The translations under genes and the position numbers were made by a program. This document shows positions 11,203-22,502 of a stretch of DNA of 64,000 nt, one piece after another (position 1 is the first letter of the stretch; each line of letters begins with the position of its first letter). The DNA is taken from the NCBI GenBank assembly GCA_963585895.1, contig OY757913.1:105026568-105090567 (forward strand), given 5' to 3'. This DNA comes from Sepioteuthis lessoniana. Lineage: Eukaryota; Mollusca; Cephalopoda; Myopsida; Loliginidae. The notes beneath the pieces were generated by a model that had not been told where the DNA came from, searched no databases, and was given only the letters and a program-made list of their open reading frames with translations.

Positions 11203-12093
11203 AGTGGTACATTCAATAAGGTTCCAGACTTTTTTTTTGTACAGGCATTTAAAATTGTCGTAAAATCAGTATGTTATTGCTATACATGTTATGAGATGAC
11301 TGACCAATTTTTATGATTTCAGCTTTAAATGAACAGCTACAGAAGCAATTGGAATACACCCTATTAAAGCCTGATTGTCGCAGCTGGTTAATTTCAAAAA
11401 TGAAATCTGGACGTGAGGACACTTTAGAAGACCGATATGCAATAAAATTCAGTTTTAAACTTGGTAAAACGTCCACAGAAACGTATGGAATACTTCAGAC
11501 TGCTTTTTGACCATCTTGCATGAATTAAGCATCAGTTTTTGAGTGGCATAAGAGATTCAAGGAAGGCAGGGAGTCTGTGTGGGACGATGAGAGGTGTGGG
11601 AGGAGTAGTGGAGTCAGACACCAGAGTTGATTGGCCAAAGTGTTAGGGTTACTATGAGGTTTCAAAGGACTTCAGGAAGAGATTCTGTCAGAAGAGGCCA
11701 GCGCTCATCAAATCAACTCAGTGGCATTTCCACCAGGAAAATGCACCAGTCCACAACCCCATCCTTGTCACAGACTATTTGACCAAGATGGTCATCAAGA
11801 CAGTTCTCACCCTCCCTATAGTCCAGACCTTACTCCCTGTAACTTTTGGTTATCCTTAAGCTCAGAGGCTGTGTTTATGAGACAATTGAGGAGATGAAAG
11901 TGGCTGTGACGAAGGTCATTAACACGCTCACACAAGAGGACTTCCGTGGGGCCTTCCAGAAGTTGTTGGAACAGTATAATAAGTGCATTGCAGCCGGAAG
12001 AGATTACTTCGAAGGGGACAAGAGATTTGTGTGTATACTATCAGTAAAAGTGCCCATACGAAAAATGTCTGGAAACTTATTTAATGATCCTCG
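11203..12093 (+). mobile_element. Mariner copy 2, internally deleted (about 890 bp)
   Basis: TA dinucleotides flank it (11201-11202 and 12094-12095) and both inverted ends are present (TTCCAGACT near the left, AGTCTGGAAA-type near the right). Visible transposase pieces include SGREDTLEDRYAIKFSF at the start and AFQKLLEQYNKCIAAGRDYF near the end (frame 11846-12103). The central part, including the first catalytic Asp region, is missing exactly as in copy 1; the junction reads GTTAGGGTTAC. Stops and frameshifts are common. Confidence 0.9.
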
Positions 12094-12499
12094 TACAAAT
12101 TAAAAGCGAATACATATTATCATTACCATTCATTGTGAAATTTTTGAGGGGAACTATCGTGATACGTGCAAGATAAAAGAATATAATTCCACAGCCCCTG
12201 CGACATGGGTTGGTGAGTAGTCTTGTCAAGAGGATATGACCTTGTAGCAGTCACGCTTAGCTTACGCAAAGCGAAGAGGGTAGAACTTTCCTCACGTATT
12301 TTTGCGTATTCACCATGGTTTGTTTCTTAACCACCGCTAACATTCTTTTTTATCTCGATCACGGGGATCTGATTTCTAACGTGCTGTTTAATAAGTCAAA
12401 TTCCCTTATCCGATTTCTTTTTATCATTGTCAATGACACATCCCCATATTAGCTTGTTCGCTTTAAACTTCTTAAAGCAAGAACTGTTCTATCCTTGGC

Positions 12500-13600
12500 C
12501 GACTCAGAACCATAACATCTACGCTTAGAATTCTACGAGGAAAAAAAAAAAACAAATATGCTGAACATTGTATCATATGTCGATAATTCATACTACGTTA
12601 GGTAAGGTTTAGCAATACGTCACAGAATTTTTAAAAGCCTTATTTATTCTTAAATCCTTCCTATAAGATAGTCTCTTTGGTAGCATTGTTACTTCAGATA
12701 ATCTTCTAGAAAATAATGTCAATGAAATATTTTAAATTTTGTAGAAATATCTACTATTTCATGTATGCTCCAAGCCTTACGTCAATCATGTTTAAAGCGT
12801 CGTGTTACTGTAAATTCTCTTCAGTGGCTAATTTCATTGTATAGTGCGTATCCTACGCTACCAAGAAACGATAATAAAATCAACATTTTGAATTTTGTCG
12901 AAAATCTACTTTTTCATGTATGCTCCAAGCCTTTCGTCAATCACGTTTAAAGCGTCTTTTCACTGAATTCTCTTCATTGGCCAATTTGATTGTATAGTGC
13001 GCAACCTACGTAACCAAGAAACGATAATAAAATCAACATTTTAGATTTTGTCAACAAAAAAAAAACCTTTTTCAAGCAATTTAGTCAGAATTTTTTTTAA
13101 TTCTTTTTTTTTTTTTTTTTTTTTGTAAATACTTGGAATTATCTATTTTTCTTGCTTGCGTTTTAATCTATGCATAGAATTCTTCGAAAAAAATAAACAT
13201 AACATTTTAACATTGGTCCGAAATTTATACTAAGCTAAGCATGATTTTGTAGAGTGCTCGTCAATGGATCGGCAGACCGGGGTTCAATCCCAGGTCGAGT
13301 CATACCAAAGACTCAAAAATGGTACTTGACTCTGCCTTGCTTAGCACTCAGAACTATAAGGTGAGGATCAAGGGTAAAGTGGAGCAATCCTTGGAATGTA
13401 GTAGCACCCTCCCCTATACCCCAACGTAGTTACTATTGAAAAGGTGGCCTTCGGGTCGCCCTCGATTGAGACTAAGAAGCATATTTTAGCAATACGACAC
13501 AGATGTTTTAAAGCCTTATTTTTTAGTATATCTTTCAAATTATAAACTTTCTCAAATAGTATTTTAAAGTTTAATTTTAAAACTACCCCTAACAAAAATT
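12500..13600. repeat. Local tandem duplication, about 150-bp units, plus outer repeat
   Basis: A unit of about 150 bp starting near 12730 (CATGTATGCTCCAAGCCTT, then CAAGAAACGATAATAAAATC) is repeated from about 12882, and a third start appears at about 13033. An outer segment at 12520-12700 (TAGAATTCTACGAGG, AGCAATACGTCACAG) is repeated at 13170-13580, where it is split by SINE-4. This is a regional duplication made before the SINE insertion. Confidence 0.75.
13249..13476 (+). repeat. SINE-4 copy with target-site duplication
   Basis: Family body with GGTTCAATCCC (B box) and GTCATACCAAAGACTC. The flanks AAGCATGATTTT (13237-13248) and AAGCATATTTT (13477-13487) form a target-site duplication with one gap. 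The interrupted host repeat continues on both sides, which confirms the boundaries. Confidence 0.8.
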
Positions 13601-14540
13601 ATACAATTAGTACACTTAGATTATGTTTCATTTTATTTAGCAGTAAATTAAATTTTAACAGGTAAGCCGCAAAACATTTGTATCTAAGAGCTCAACGTTC
13701 TAGCTCAATAAGGTATTCCTTAAAAAATACGTGCACCACTTGGAATTTGGCGAAAGGCTAAGAGAAAAAGTTAGATGGAATTAGATAAGAACCCTGTGAC
13801 TTGTCTTGAGAACATCCAGGAACCAGCACGCTAAAAACCAGCAGTATGATGAAAAACCATGCTAGTGAAGCAAGGACAAACTGATAAGCAACGCTCTCTT
13901 TTAGACTCTAACCCAAGTACTCACCAGATGCGTCTGATTAGCAAAGAGTTATTGTCAGAGGAATTACTGACTGGGATGGCCGATAGGGCCGATTTGATTA
14001 TCGTGATCATGATGAAAACAATTTTGACGAAGATACTGGCAATGAAGATAACGAATTCAATGTTGGCAAGAAATTTGAGTATTTATAATTTCTAGAGAGA
14101 CATAAAACGGATACTATAGGGAATAATTTATCTACACTGAAAATCTCTAATGAAAAAAATGTTAATATTCAGCAATCCAAAATAAATGCACCAATTATTG
14201 AGTGACCCATAGAAGATTGGCGCCTTTTTAAAAAAAAGCTTTCTCCGTTGCTTCTGTGCAAGCTCTTTTTCAATGACCACTTTGTGGGATGTCTGTCATT
14301 GTGCCATAGTCTTAAATATGTACACATTAAAATAGGTGACACAGTATTTTCTTTCTATTGAAATTGTAGATCTGATAGTTGAATCCCAAATTTCTTTCAT
14401 GTAAGTTTATTCTTTTACACTTTAACTTGACTTTTTCCATTCCAAAAAGAGAATTTATAACATCTGACATAATATGTTTTTAAAAAAATGAAAAGAAAGT
14501 TTTTACTTTTTTAAATGGGTCAGTCTTTTGAACACCACTA
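13490..14540 (+). pseudogene. Possible piggyBac-like N-terminal remnant within AT-rich DNA
   Basis: Frames around 13970-14330 give an acidic stretch (HDENNFDEDTGNEDNEF) and, after stops, WRLFKKKLSPLLLCKLFFND. An acidic N-terminus followed by a PxxLFxLFFxD motif is seen in piggyBac-derived transposases. The match is short, interrupted, and no catalytic DDD region follows. It may be chance. Confidence 0.25.
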
Positions 14541-14544
14541 TGTA

Positions 14545-15443
14545 CGAGGATCATTAAATAAGTTTCCAGGCCTTTTTCGTATGGACACTTTTATTGATAG
14601 TTCACACATGAAACTCTTGTCCCCTTCGAACAAAAATCCTCCAAATGCAATGCACTTATTGTACTGTTCCAACAACACCTGGAAGGCCCCATCGAAGTCC
14701 TCTTGTGTGAGTGTGTCAATGACCTTCGTCACAGCCTCTTTCATCTCCTCAATTGTCTCATAACGACAGCCTCTGAGCTTAGGGAATGACCAAATGTCAC
14801 TGGGGGCAAGTTCTGGGCTATAGGGAGGATGAGGAACTGTACTGATGCCCATATTGGTAAAATAGTCTGTGACAAGGATGGAGTTGTGGACTGGTGTATT
14901 GTCCTGGTGGAAATACCACTGACCCGATTTGAAGAATGCTGGCCTCTTCCCAAGGAATCTCTTCCTGAACTCCCTTAAAACCTCAACATAGTAACCACAA
15001 CCCTTTGACCAATCAACTCTGGTGTATTGACTTCCTTTCTCCTCCCACACCTCTCATCATCCCTTACAGACTCTCTGCCTTTCTTGAATCTCTTATGCCA
15101 CTCAAAAACTGATGCTCAATTCATTCAAGACGCTCCAAAAGCAGTCTGAAGTATTCCATAGGTTTCTGTAGAATTTTTACCAAGTTTAAAGCATAATTTA
15201 TTGCATATCGTTCTTCTAAAGTGTCCTCACGTCCAGATTGCATTTTTGAAATTCATCAGCTGTGAATATCAGGCTTTAGTAGGGCATATTCCAATTCCTC
15301 TTATAGGTTTTCTTTTGAAGCTGAAATCATAACAATTGGTCAGTCATCTCGTGTATAGCAATAACATACTGAATTTTCAAGATTCTAGAACAATTTTAAA
15401 TGCCTGTACAAAAACAGTCTGGAAACCTATTGTAGGCACCACG
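14545..15443 (-). mobile_element. Mariner copy 3, internally deleted, best preserved (about 900 bp)
   Basis: TA flanks are present (14543-14544, 15444-15445), with inverted ends TAAGTTTCCAGGCCTTTTTC and its mirror. The longest open stretch (15050-14538, minus strand) gives the C-terminal half: GYYVEVLREFRKRFLGKRP, then WYFHQDNTPVHNSILV with the second catalytic Asp, then YSPELAPSDIWSFPKLRGC with the third, then GGFLFEGD. A normal mariner transposase is about 345 residues; this one goes from TRVDWSKG directly to GYYVEVL, so roughly 100 or more residues with the first catalytic Asp are missing. The junction here reads GTTGTGGTTAC on the minus strand. It cannot encode active transposase. Confidence 0.92.
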
Positions 15444-15568
15444 TATATATCAACGCAATTAAATTTTGGTTACAGATATTATATTGTCCTTTGTCTTTTT
15501 TTTTATTCTGTATAATTTCGTAACAAATAAAACGTAAAAGTGAATTAACTTTTTATTTAAAAAAAAAA

Positions 15569-16150
15569 AAGGGGGGTTGTGTGTTTGGGCTTTATGGCAA
15601 TTCAACCTTTGTAGGTTATTTAATGCCAAATCCATTTTTATACAAATGAAAATTTCAATCTCAAACAACTTAGTTTAACATAACTACAGGGTTTGATTGT
15701 CGAAAATGTTTTTATTTCAAGCTATTCCGTTTAGTCAAACAGACCTAATTCAAACAATACTCTTTATTATAAATTTACTTTTTGTTTACATATAGTTAAA
15801 GATCAAAACAGTTCTATTCCAAATAATTCAGTTTAACATACAAAAATAGTTGCATTTCAAACAATTCAGCTGAGCATAGGTACGCAGTTTAAATGCCAAA
15901 ACAGTTCTATTTTAAGCAATTCAGTTTAGCATGAGTACTCAATTTAATTTGACCCATAGATAAAACTCTTTCAGGTGCTTCCACTCCGGGCCAGAGTGGA
16001 CCTGCCAGTGATGCCAATGAATGGGTACTTCGCATTCCCCAAAGCTCCATCATTACTGGAACCTAATGAGATTTTTAGTGTCATATAACGATATACTTTG
16101 GGGGTGATCTTACTCCTTTGCCGAGAAGCAGCCGGTATATTCTACAAAAT
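15569..16150 (-). repeat. SINE-1 copy
   Basis: The minus strand reads head to tail: body blocks CCGGAGTGGAAGCACC-type and GGGGAATGCGAAGTACCC-type, an AT-rich middle with CTGAATTGTTT units, and the tail GGCATTAAATAACCTACAAA. The family consensus I infer is about 500 bp with an A box (TAGCCCAGTCGG) and a B-box-like GGTAAGACTCC at its head. Confidence 0.75.
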
Positions 16151-16173
16151 AACAGATGTACTTATTATGTGCA

Positions 16174-16174
16174 G

Positions 16175-16225
<51 letters not shown>
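16174..16225. repeat. Microsatellite (GATA)n
   Basis: About 13 units of the tetranucleotide, just outside the head of a SINE-1 copy. Confidence 0.95.
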
Positions 16226-16334
16226 GTTGGGTGATTGAAAAAAAATAGTTAACATCCTTATGCAAGTACTTTTATGATCTCTTTCATTCTCTAAATGGTC
16301 ACTATCTCAGTCAAATGATGAACGCGTCTATTTT

Positions 16335-16610
16335 GTCGGGTTGGGTTTTATGGCATATCAACTATTGTAGGTAATTTTATTTAACATCAGCCATTTCTTT
16401 GTTCTATTTGATCCATTGGTAGGTCCCTCTCAGGTGGTACTATTCCGGGTCAGAGTAGACTGGGGAGCAATGGCTATGAAGGGCTACTCCCCATTCCCCA
16501 TATCGCCAAGGCTGAAGCCTCGCCATCAGATCGTTTAATGTCAATCCAGGACGTTCGTTGTTGTGGGGAGGGTCTTATCCCTCTGCAGAGCCGACTGGGT
16601 TTGAACAGTT
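16335..16610 (-). repeat. SINE-1 copy with deleted middle
   Basis: It keeps the tail (GGTTTTATGGCATATCAAC on plus) and the conserved head half ending CTGCAGAGCCGACTGGG, but most of the AT-rich middle is missing, so it is about half the usual length. Confidence 0.75.
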
Positions 16611-16845
16611 GGAGACTTAAACATCATAATATCATGAATGAACTTCCATGCAAATGTTAACATTTTTTAAACACCCGGTATATAGAAATATAATACGTTT
16701 AATAATAAATCATAAAGTGATCAAGATTGATGGAGAGATGAAAATATCGTTTCGTTGTATGTAAAATATATAATTCATGTAATTAATATCTAGCATATTA
16801 TAACATGGACATTTTGCTCCTGAATTCCTTCACACACACACAAGC

Positions 16846-16847
<2 letters not shown>

Positions 16848-16878
<31 letters not shown>

Positions 16879-16971
16879 TCACGGACAGCGTTGAGCTACC
16901 GAAACTGTTTATCACCCTGGATGGCAGCTGATGAGGACAGGGTATCGTATGTGCTTTCACACATTGTATGA

Positions 16972-17007
<36 letters not shown>

Positions 17008-17311
17008 TTATGGACAGCGTTAGTCCATTATATAAGTCTAATGTGTTTTACACAATCTTCTGAGAGAATTGGGATAAGAATAGCCGGTCTAACGTCTATA
17101 TATCGTAGGGTTGATAAAATTAGTCATTCCAGCGTCTATATAATCAAAGTTTGACAAAAATGGCCAATTTAGCGTCTATATAATTGTGAGTTTGTTGTAA
17201 GTGGCTAGTCTAGTGTCTATATAATCCTGAGTTTGATAAAAGTGACCAATCTAGTACTTTTGTAAGTTTGATAAAAGGGTCAGTCTAGCATCTATATTGC
17301 TATAATGGCAG

Positions 17312-17377
<66 letters not shown>

Positions 17378-17380
17378 AAG
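16848..17380. repeat. Minisatellite of about 50-58 bp and symmetric TC-TA-GA tract
   Basis: Two (TA)n runs (16848-16873, 16975-17001) are each followed by a similar block containing GGACAGCGTT. From 17080 to 17300 five diverged units each carry a form of AGTCTAGCGTCTATATAAT and GTTTGATAAAAGTG. It ends in (TC)9 at 17311-17328, (AT)12 at 17329-17353 and (AG)n at 17357-17377, a tract able to fold back on itself. Confidence 0.8.
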
Positions 17381-18595
17381 AAGTATGGTCAGAGCTTGAG
17401 TTAGTGGATAGATTTGTCACTTTCACAACAGTAACAGCATATTGCGAGATGTACTGGTGTCGTTTAACTTGCTAAACGTTTTAAATAATTATGAAACGTC
17501 TTTCTATGCTCGTACGGAAACATTCCTCATAAAATTATGATATTTCAAAGTATTGATGCCATCACGAGAATCTGATGTTAAAATATTTAAACAAGTCACG
17601 TTTACTTCTTTAGATAATTTCTAAACCATACAACACATTCTCTTTTTCAAGAAACCCTCATAGTTTCCTTTTTTTTTTTACTTCAGTGAGAAATCGCAAA
17701 ACAAAGAAAAAAATCACGATCTAAAACATTTTGTTTCTTGACTTTATGTTTCCTTTTCTACACCTAGCAATTCTCCGATCTCTACGAAAATAGTCAACGA
17801 TCAACTCTGACAATGATGTCGTTAGTCATTGTACTCAATACTGTTATGCGAGAATAACTATTTTTCTTTCTTTTTTTCTTAACTCTTGATGGATAACTTG
17901 AGATATAGGGAATTCACAAGAGGATACAGCAAAGTTTCATAACGAAGATATACGTACCCATGAGAATAAACACCTCATGACGTATACAAAGGTCACTTGC
18001 CCAGGGAGAGAGAGCGAAACATCTCGCGAGATCTGCGTAGACCAGACTTTCTCCCACAAAAAAAGTTTAAGTCTCAGTGGCGTTATTTTTAAATAAGACG
18101 ACGTAGTAATTAAATTCAGCACAGACATTTCTATAATTGTTTTTTAGCCAAAAAAGTTTTTTAAAAAAATCCCAGACATATATCATTTGAAAATATCTTT
18201 TATCAAATATAGATTTGATTTTATTATATCTCCGTCATCTCAATAAAAAAAAAATGCAAGTCTGTCTTAGGATTTAAATAACTTATAAGTCATTAACCAG
18301 TAGAACGCTGAGAACCCGACTCCCAACATTTATAGTTCCTTCAGGCCTATGCTCATTCCTTAAAAAGGGTTGCATAGAGACATATAAAGAGACATTAAGT
18401 GCTGAAAAATGAAGAAGGAAAAGGCAAAGCCAACGTTGAAGATTTTATAGACGCAAGGACTCAAGCAGTAGGGATAAAAGAGCCAAGAATGACTAGTTAC
18501 GCCAATCAGCAAAAACATTATCAACAAAAATCCACGAAGGGAGAACAGGAAAATAACAACTAAGAAATTTGAAAACAAATAATGACCACATTTGT
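17381..18595. other. AT-rich stretch, nothing recognised
   Basis: Short frames only. The 72-codon minus frame at 18360-18578 is rich in Phe and Leu, as expected for AT-rich antisense. Confidence 0.4.
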
Positions 18596-18599
18596 GTAG

Positions 18600-19240
18600 G
18601 TACTTTAAGGTAAAACCTTTAAAAATTGCTCATAAGATGATCTGTTTATGGTAAAAAAAGAGGAAACCTCAATAGAGAAACGGTAGCTATATTTATATCG
18701 GTGCAATAATATCATAAAAAGTAATCATGTCAAAATAAAAATTAACAATATGAAGAAGAATAGCTGGTGAATGCTATGTGGTGACTAAAATAAAATCGTT
18801 AATCACATAAGGGAGTGTAGCAGGAGTAGGTTTAAATAGAAGGGCCTGTAGCGCAATGGTTATCGTTGCTGGAAATAGAACACGGTGACCGGAGTTCAAA
18901 TCCTGGACGGCGCGAGTACTCTTGGGAAAAGTTATGAATCCACCTATTATTCATTTTGCTATGGGTAAATAGTAGGGCAGACTAAGCTATTTTACTTTGG
19001 TAGGGCAACCTGTCTTGGAGGAGGAAAACTTTGATTTAAACCTGTTAAACCCCGCTTAAAAATGAAATTATGTCACATCCTGCGTTTGCAGAAGGTTGGT
19101 AAATACATACAAGTGTAGGCATGACTGGGCAGGATATGAGATCCACTGAGAATGGATCAATTTTGCCATATTGACTAATGGCATATTCATAAGCCAGCAT
19201 TTTATTTAACACTTTTCGCGTTAGTATAATAAAAAATAAA
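18600..19240 (+). pseudogene. Diverged Dong-like LINE fragment split by SINE-3
   Basis: The part before the SINE resembles the pre-knuckle region of the family (AAGAGGAAACCTCAATAGAG, then CAAAATAAAAATTAACAATA) and a broken zinc knuckle (GCTATGTGGTGACTAA, then CACATAAGGGAGTGTAGC). After the SINE it resumes with GGCATGACTGGGCAGGATAT and GACTAATGGCATATTC, which correspond to the RHDWVG...NKWYMH region of better copies. Heavy decay shows it is old. Confidence 0.55.
18842..19112 (+). repeat. SINE-3 copy inside a Dong-like fragment
   Basis: Head with TAGCGCAATGGTTATCG (A box) and GGAGTTCAAATCCTGGAC (B box); middle with CTATGGGTAAATAGTAGGGC; 3' part AAACCTGTTAAACCCCGCTT. The family is about 285 bp and occurs also at 28556-28839, 33330-33570, 35969-36260, 45805-46076 and 50015-50314. 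Confidence 0.85.
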
Positions 19241-19756
19241 GTGTCACTTCACTGAATTCTAAGATTCCATCCAAACAGAATTTTCTCAGAATTTGATTAA
19301 GAACGGTTGGTTTCACTCAACTCCTCATTCTTTTCCTGGAATGAATTATATGATAATTTTATTATACATCGACTGTAAAAATATTTAGGATTGATGAACA
19401 TTTTTTTTTTTAATCAGCTCATTTACTCCTGCTACTCATTTCTGCATCTGCACAATACAATTATTCATATTACAGCGCTGAACCGAATTTTCTTAGTATT
19501 TATAATGTTTCATCATTCAGGTCCTATATTAATGTTTCATCCAATGATCTTCTCTTCATTGTTCATATAAATCTTCTCTTGTCATTGTTCATATAAATTA
19601 TACTAAGGCAGCGAGATTTTAATTTATGTCTTCGCGCGCACACATATACTTGTATATATATATATATATATATATTGAGGGAGATGGTGATCCAGTTGCG
19701 TCTCAGCCATCAAAATTGAGGTATCACTCCTTGTTGGCGGTTGATGAGGACAGAGT

Positions 19757-19985
19757 AAGACGTTTGGTTTGGTTTCTTTGTTTAATGGCATATCAACTCT
19801 TTATGTTATTTAATGCCAAAGCCATTCTCCGAGAAGAACAGTAGTGGTACTATTTAACCCATAGCTGCCAGGATAAGTGGGTATTTGCCCGAAAGTGAAT
19901 GTAATAGCGTGACTGGAGTACGAACTCGCGTACTACGATTCCGCAGTCCATCGCTTTAACCATTACACCACGAGGACACCCCCAG
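19757..19985 (-). repeat. SINE-2 copy
   Basis: Minus strand: head GTGTCCTCGTGGTGTAATGG, B-box-like AGTTCGTACTCC, middle with AGCTATGGGTTAAATAGTA, and tail GGCATTAAATAACATAAAGA then CCAAACC. The tail is shared with SINE-1. Full length is about 235 bp. A further tail fragment lies at 20040-20090. Confidence 0.85.
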
Positions 19986-20094
19986 AGTATGACGAGTTCA
20001 ATCGCTCGTTTTGTATAAAAATATATAAAATATGTAAATGGTTGGTTCCTTTGATTAATGGCATATCAAACTTGTATAGGCATTTTGAAATAGG

Positions 20095-20379
20095 TAGGTC
20101 CACGGAGATATTTTGTTTTTACATACGGGTATGTTTCCAGCTTGTTGCTTTCGTTAGAAAACAAGGCCTTGTTAATGGGGTACTCAATGACACTTAAACT
20201 CTCTTGTGTTTGTAGTTTGAATGATTTTCAGTTGTTTATGTTTTTATATAGTGGGAAACCAACAAGCTAGAAATATACACTCATGTAAGAACAATAACAT
20301 AAATTCTAAAAAATAAAAATCTCTTCGTGTACCAACCTATTTTAAAATATTTCATTATTTCTTTGGACCTAAACCAAAA

Positions 20380-20423
<44 letters not shown>

Positions 20424-21735
20424 TTCAGGTGGTCTTTTATTTAATTCATGGAGCTAGATTGTTTCATTCCACTAACCACAACTGGGTACAAGTCTTAAGC
20501 TATAGTAATTATTCATCGACATTTACTTGTTGCCAGGATTGAACTCACCGCCTCTGGATGATTTTACTTAAAAGTTATTTTATCAAACCCCTATATCAGT
20601 GATGTAAAAGTTTCTTATAGACTGCTGAATTCGACGTGAAACACTTAAAGAAGACCGAAGGACGCATCGGCCGAAAGTTTGTAAATATAACAATAAAGAT
20701 GAAAACAATAGTCCGAATACTCTATATGATCAGGATTACATTGAGGCATAAAATTGCGAAAAAATATTAAATAACTACCTTTTTGATTATTAAGTCTTAC
20801 ATTTTTACACATACACGTCCACACCAGCGTGTCCACACCAGCGTATGTACGATTGTCATGGGCCTAATTGCGTTTTCCTCGTCGCTGTTAGCGGTAAAAT
20901 TTATAAACGCTTTCTCAGTGTTAAAAAACAGATATGGTGAATTGAGGATTTTGCAATGCAAACGTCACTAACGGATCAGGGTTAATTAACCCGTTATTTC
21001 CGCACCACCTCAAAATTATCGATTCATAGGCTGGCTGATTAGACATGATATTTAATCAGGCACCTATCAAGTCACTTTTTTTTTATTTGAAAACTTTTCG
21101 ATTCTCAAGAGAAGAATTCTACACTGCAGCTAAATATCGTTGCACATAATCTACCACGGAAGTTGTGCAATGAAGAAGATTTACCTTATTCATCTCTATT
21201 TTACGTTACAAAGTCTTTTTCTTCCTCATCTTTTTTAACCTTCTCTTTTTACTCAATATATTTTTTATTTGACCTTCACCTTCTTTATTCAACCCCAGGT
21301 TTTGTCCTTCTTTATTTTACCTTAAGCCTCCTCTTCTTCTTGTCAATTTCTTTTTAATCCAATCTCATTAACGCTTGATTATTAGTCATCACGGTTGAAT
21401 TCAGCGATTGCTGGAGGCAGCGAGTTTGTTAACGACAGCAAAGGAGGTTTGCAATGGGTGGATTCCGTTGCTTTTGGGGGGCACGCAGTCATTTTCTGTG
21501 CGTCTCTTCTGGTAGTGTGTGAAGTTGCGTAGATAAAGATACTTTAGTTATTTTTTCATTTAAGGATGTACACTTACTATAACGAAAAGATTTTTATAGC
21601 AAAATTTAAAAAAAGAACCTGCAGCGTGTTTGCTGAGGTGTTTGGCTCATTCTGACCCTCCCAATTACATTGTTTCAGTGGCAAAATCCACAGTTAAGTT
21701 CCTTTTCACACAATCACACACACACACATATATAT
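20095..21735. other. Stretch without gene; one (TA)n and a possible Penelope-like 3' motif
   Basis: There is a (TA)n run at 20381-20421. Around 20645-20680 the plus strand has GAAGACCGAAGGACGCATCG followed by GCCGAAAG, a wording I associate with 3' ends of some Penelope-like elements, but no ORF precedes it. The rest is AT-rich without motifs. Confidence 0.3.
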
Positions 21736-21739
21736 ATAT

Positions 21740-21962
21740 GCAACCGGTATAATAGTTTGATTGTCCGGGTTCAATCCGAGGTCGAGTCATACCAAAAACC
21801 CTAAAAATGGTACTTGATGCCCTCAGCATTATAAGGTATGAATTAAGGGTTATTGAATTAGGGTAAGAAGTTGTGCCCTCCCTTATATTTTGATGTAGTA
21901 GCTATTAAAAAGGAGCCTTTGGGTCACCCTTAACTATGGTCCGCCAACTTAGTCAACACACA
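21740..21962 (+). repeat. SINE-4 copy, diverged
   Basis: The B-box region reads CCGGGTTCAATCCGAGGTCG, followed by CATACCAAAAACCCTAAAAA and the terminal GGGTCACCCTTAACTATGGT. It is flanked by (CA)n on both sides and then (TA)n at 21967-22031. Confidence 0.8.
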
Positions 21963-21964
21963 CA

Positions 21965-21966
<2 letters not shown>

Positions 21967-22031
<65 letters not shown>
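21967..22031. repeat. Microsatellite (TA)n
   Basis: About 32 TA units directly after SINE-4. Confidence 0.95.
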
Positions 22032-22033
<2 letters not shown>

Positions 22034-22329
22034 GGGAATAAAGCAATTTTGAAATAAGTTCGATACAAAATATATGAAAAATAAATTGTATTCATTTAAT
22101 AAAACAGGCTTTAAAAAATTGTAATCAGAAAGATTCCTTATTTATTCGTTTATAAGTCGAGCTTTGATGGATTGATTTTAACGGTATGTCAATCCATCTC
22201 GGGTAAATTTAGGTCAAGAATTTCGTGAAAGAAGTTCATATTTAATTTTTTGTAAACATTCTTTTATTTTGTTTTTTCCAACGTGGTTCTATCGAATATG
22301 AATAATTTTTACATGTATATGTTGGTACG

Positions 22330-22470
22330 ACTCTAACAGGTTCTACCAGTTCGAGTCTGAGACAATGAACTGAGTAATGACAATGAAAAGGTACTCCATA
22401 TTCCCCAGATTACCAGAATTTAAGCCTCATCATCAAATGCAGGTTACTGCCATACCCAAGACATTAAAAC
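22330..22470 (-). repeat. SINE-1 partial, inverted relative to the next copy
   Basis: Plus-strand text such as AGTAATGACAATGAAAAGG and TACTCCATATTCCCCAGATT matches the middle of SINE-1 read in reverse. The next, fuller copy (22503-23091) is on the other strand, so the two halves face each other around a short (TA)n. Confidence 0.6.
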
Positions 22471-22502
22471 TTGCAGAACTAGTTCTGAAGCAATATATAT
22501 AT

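Noticed and set aside
14538-15050. Host gene resembling an uncharacterised protein, from the 170-codon frame
   Set aside because: It is the C-terminal half of a mariner transposase with inverted ends and TA flanks.
18842-18910. Functional tRNA gene
   Set aside because: A and B boxes are present, but the sequence continues into the SINE-3 body, and the acceptor and anticodon stems cannot be closed. The same holds for all other tRNA-like heads in the window.
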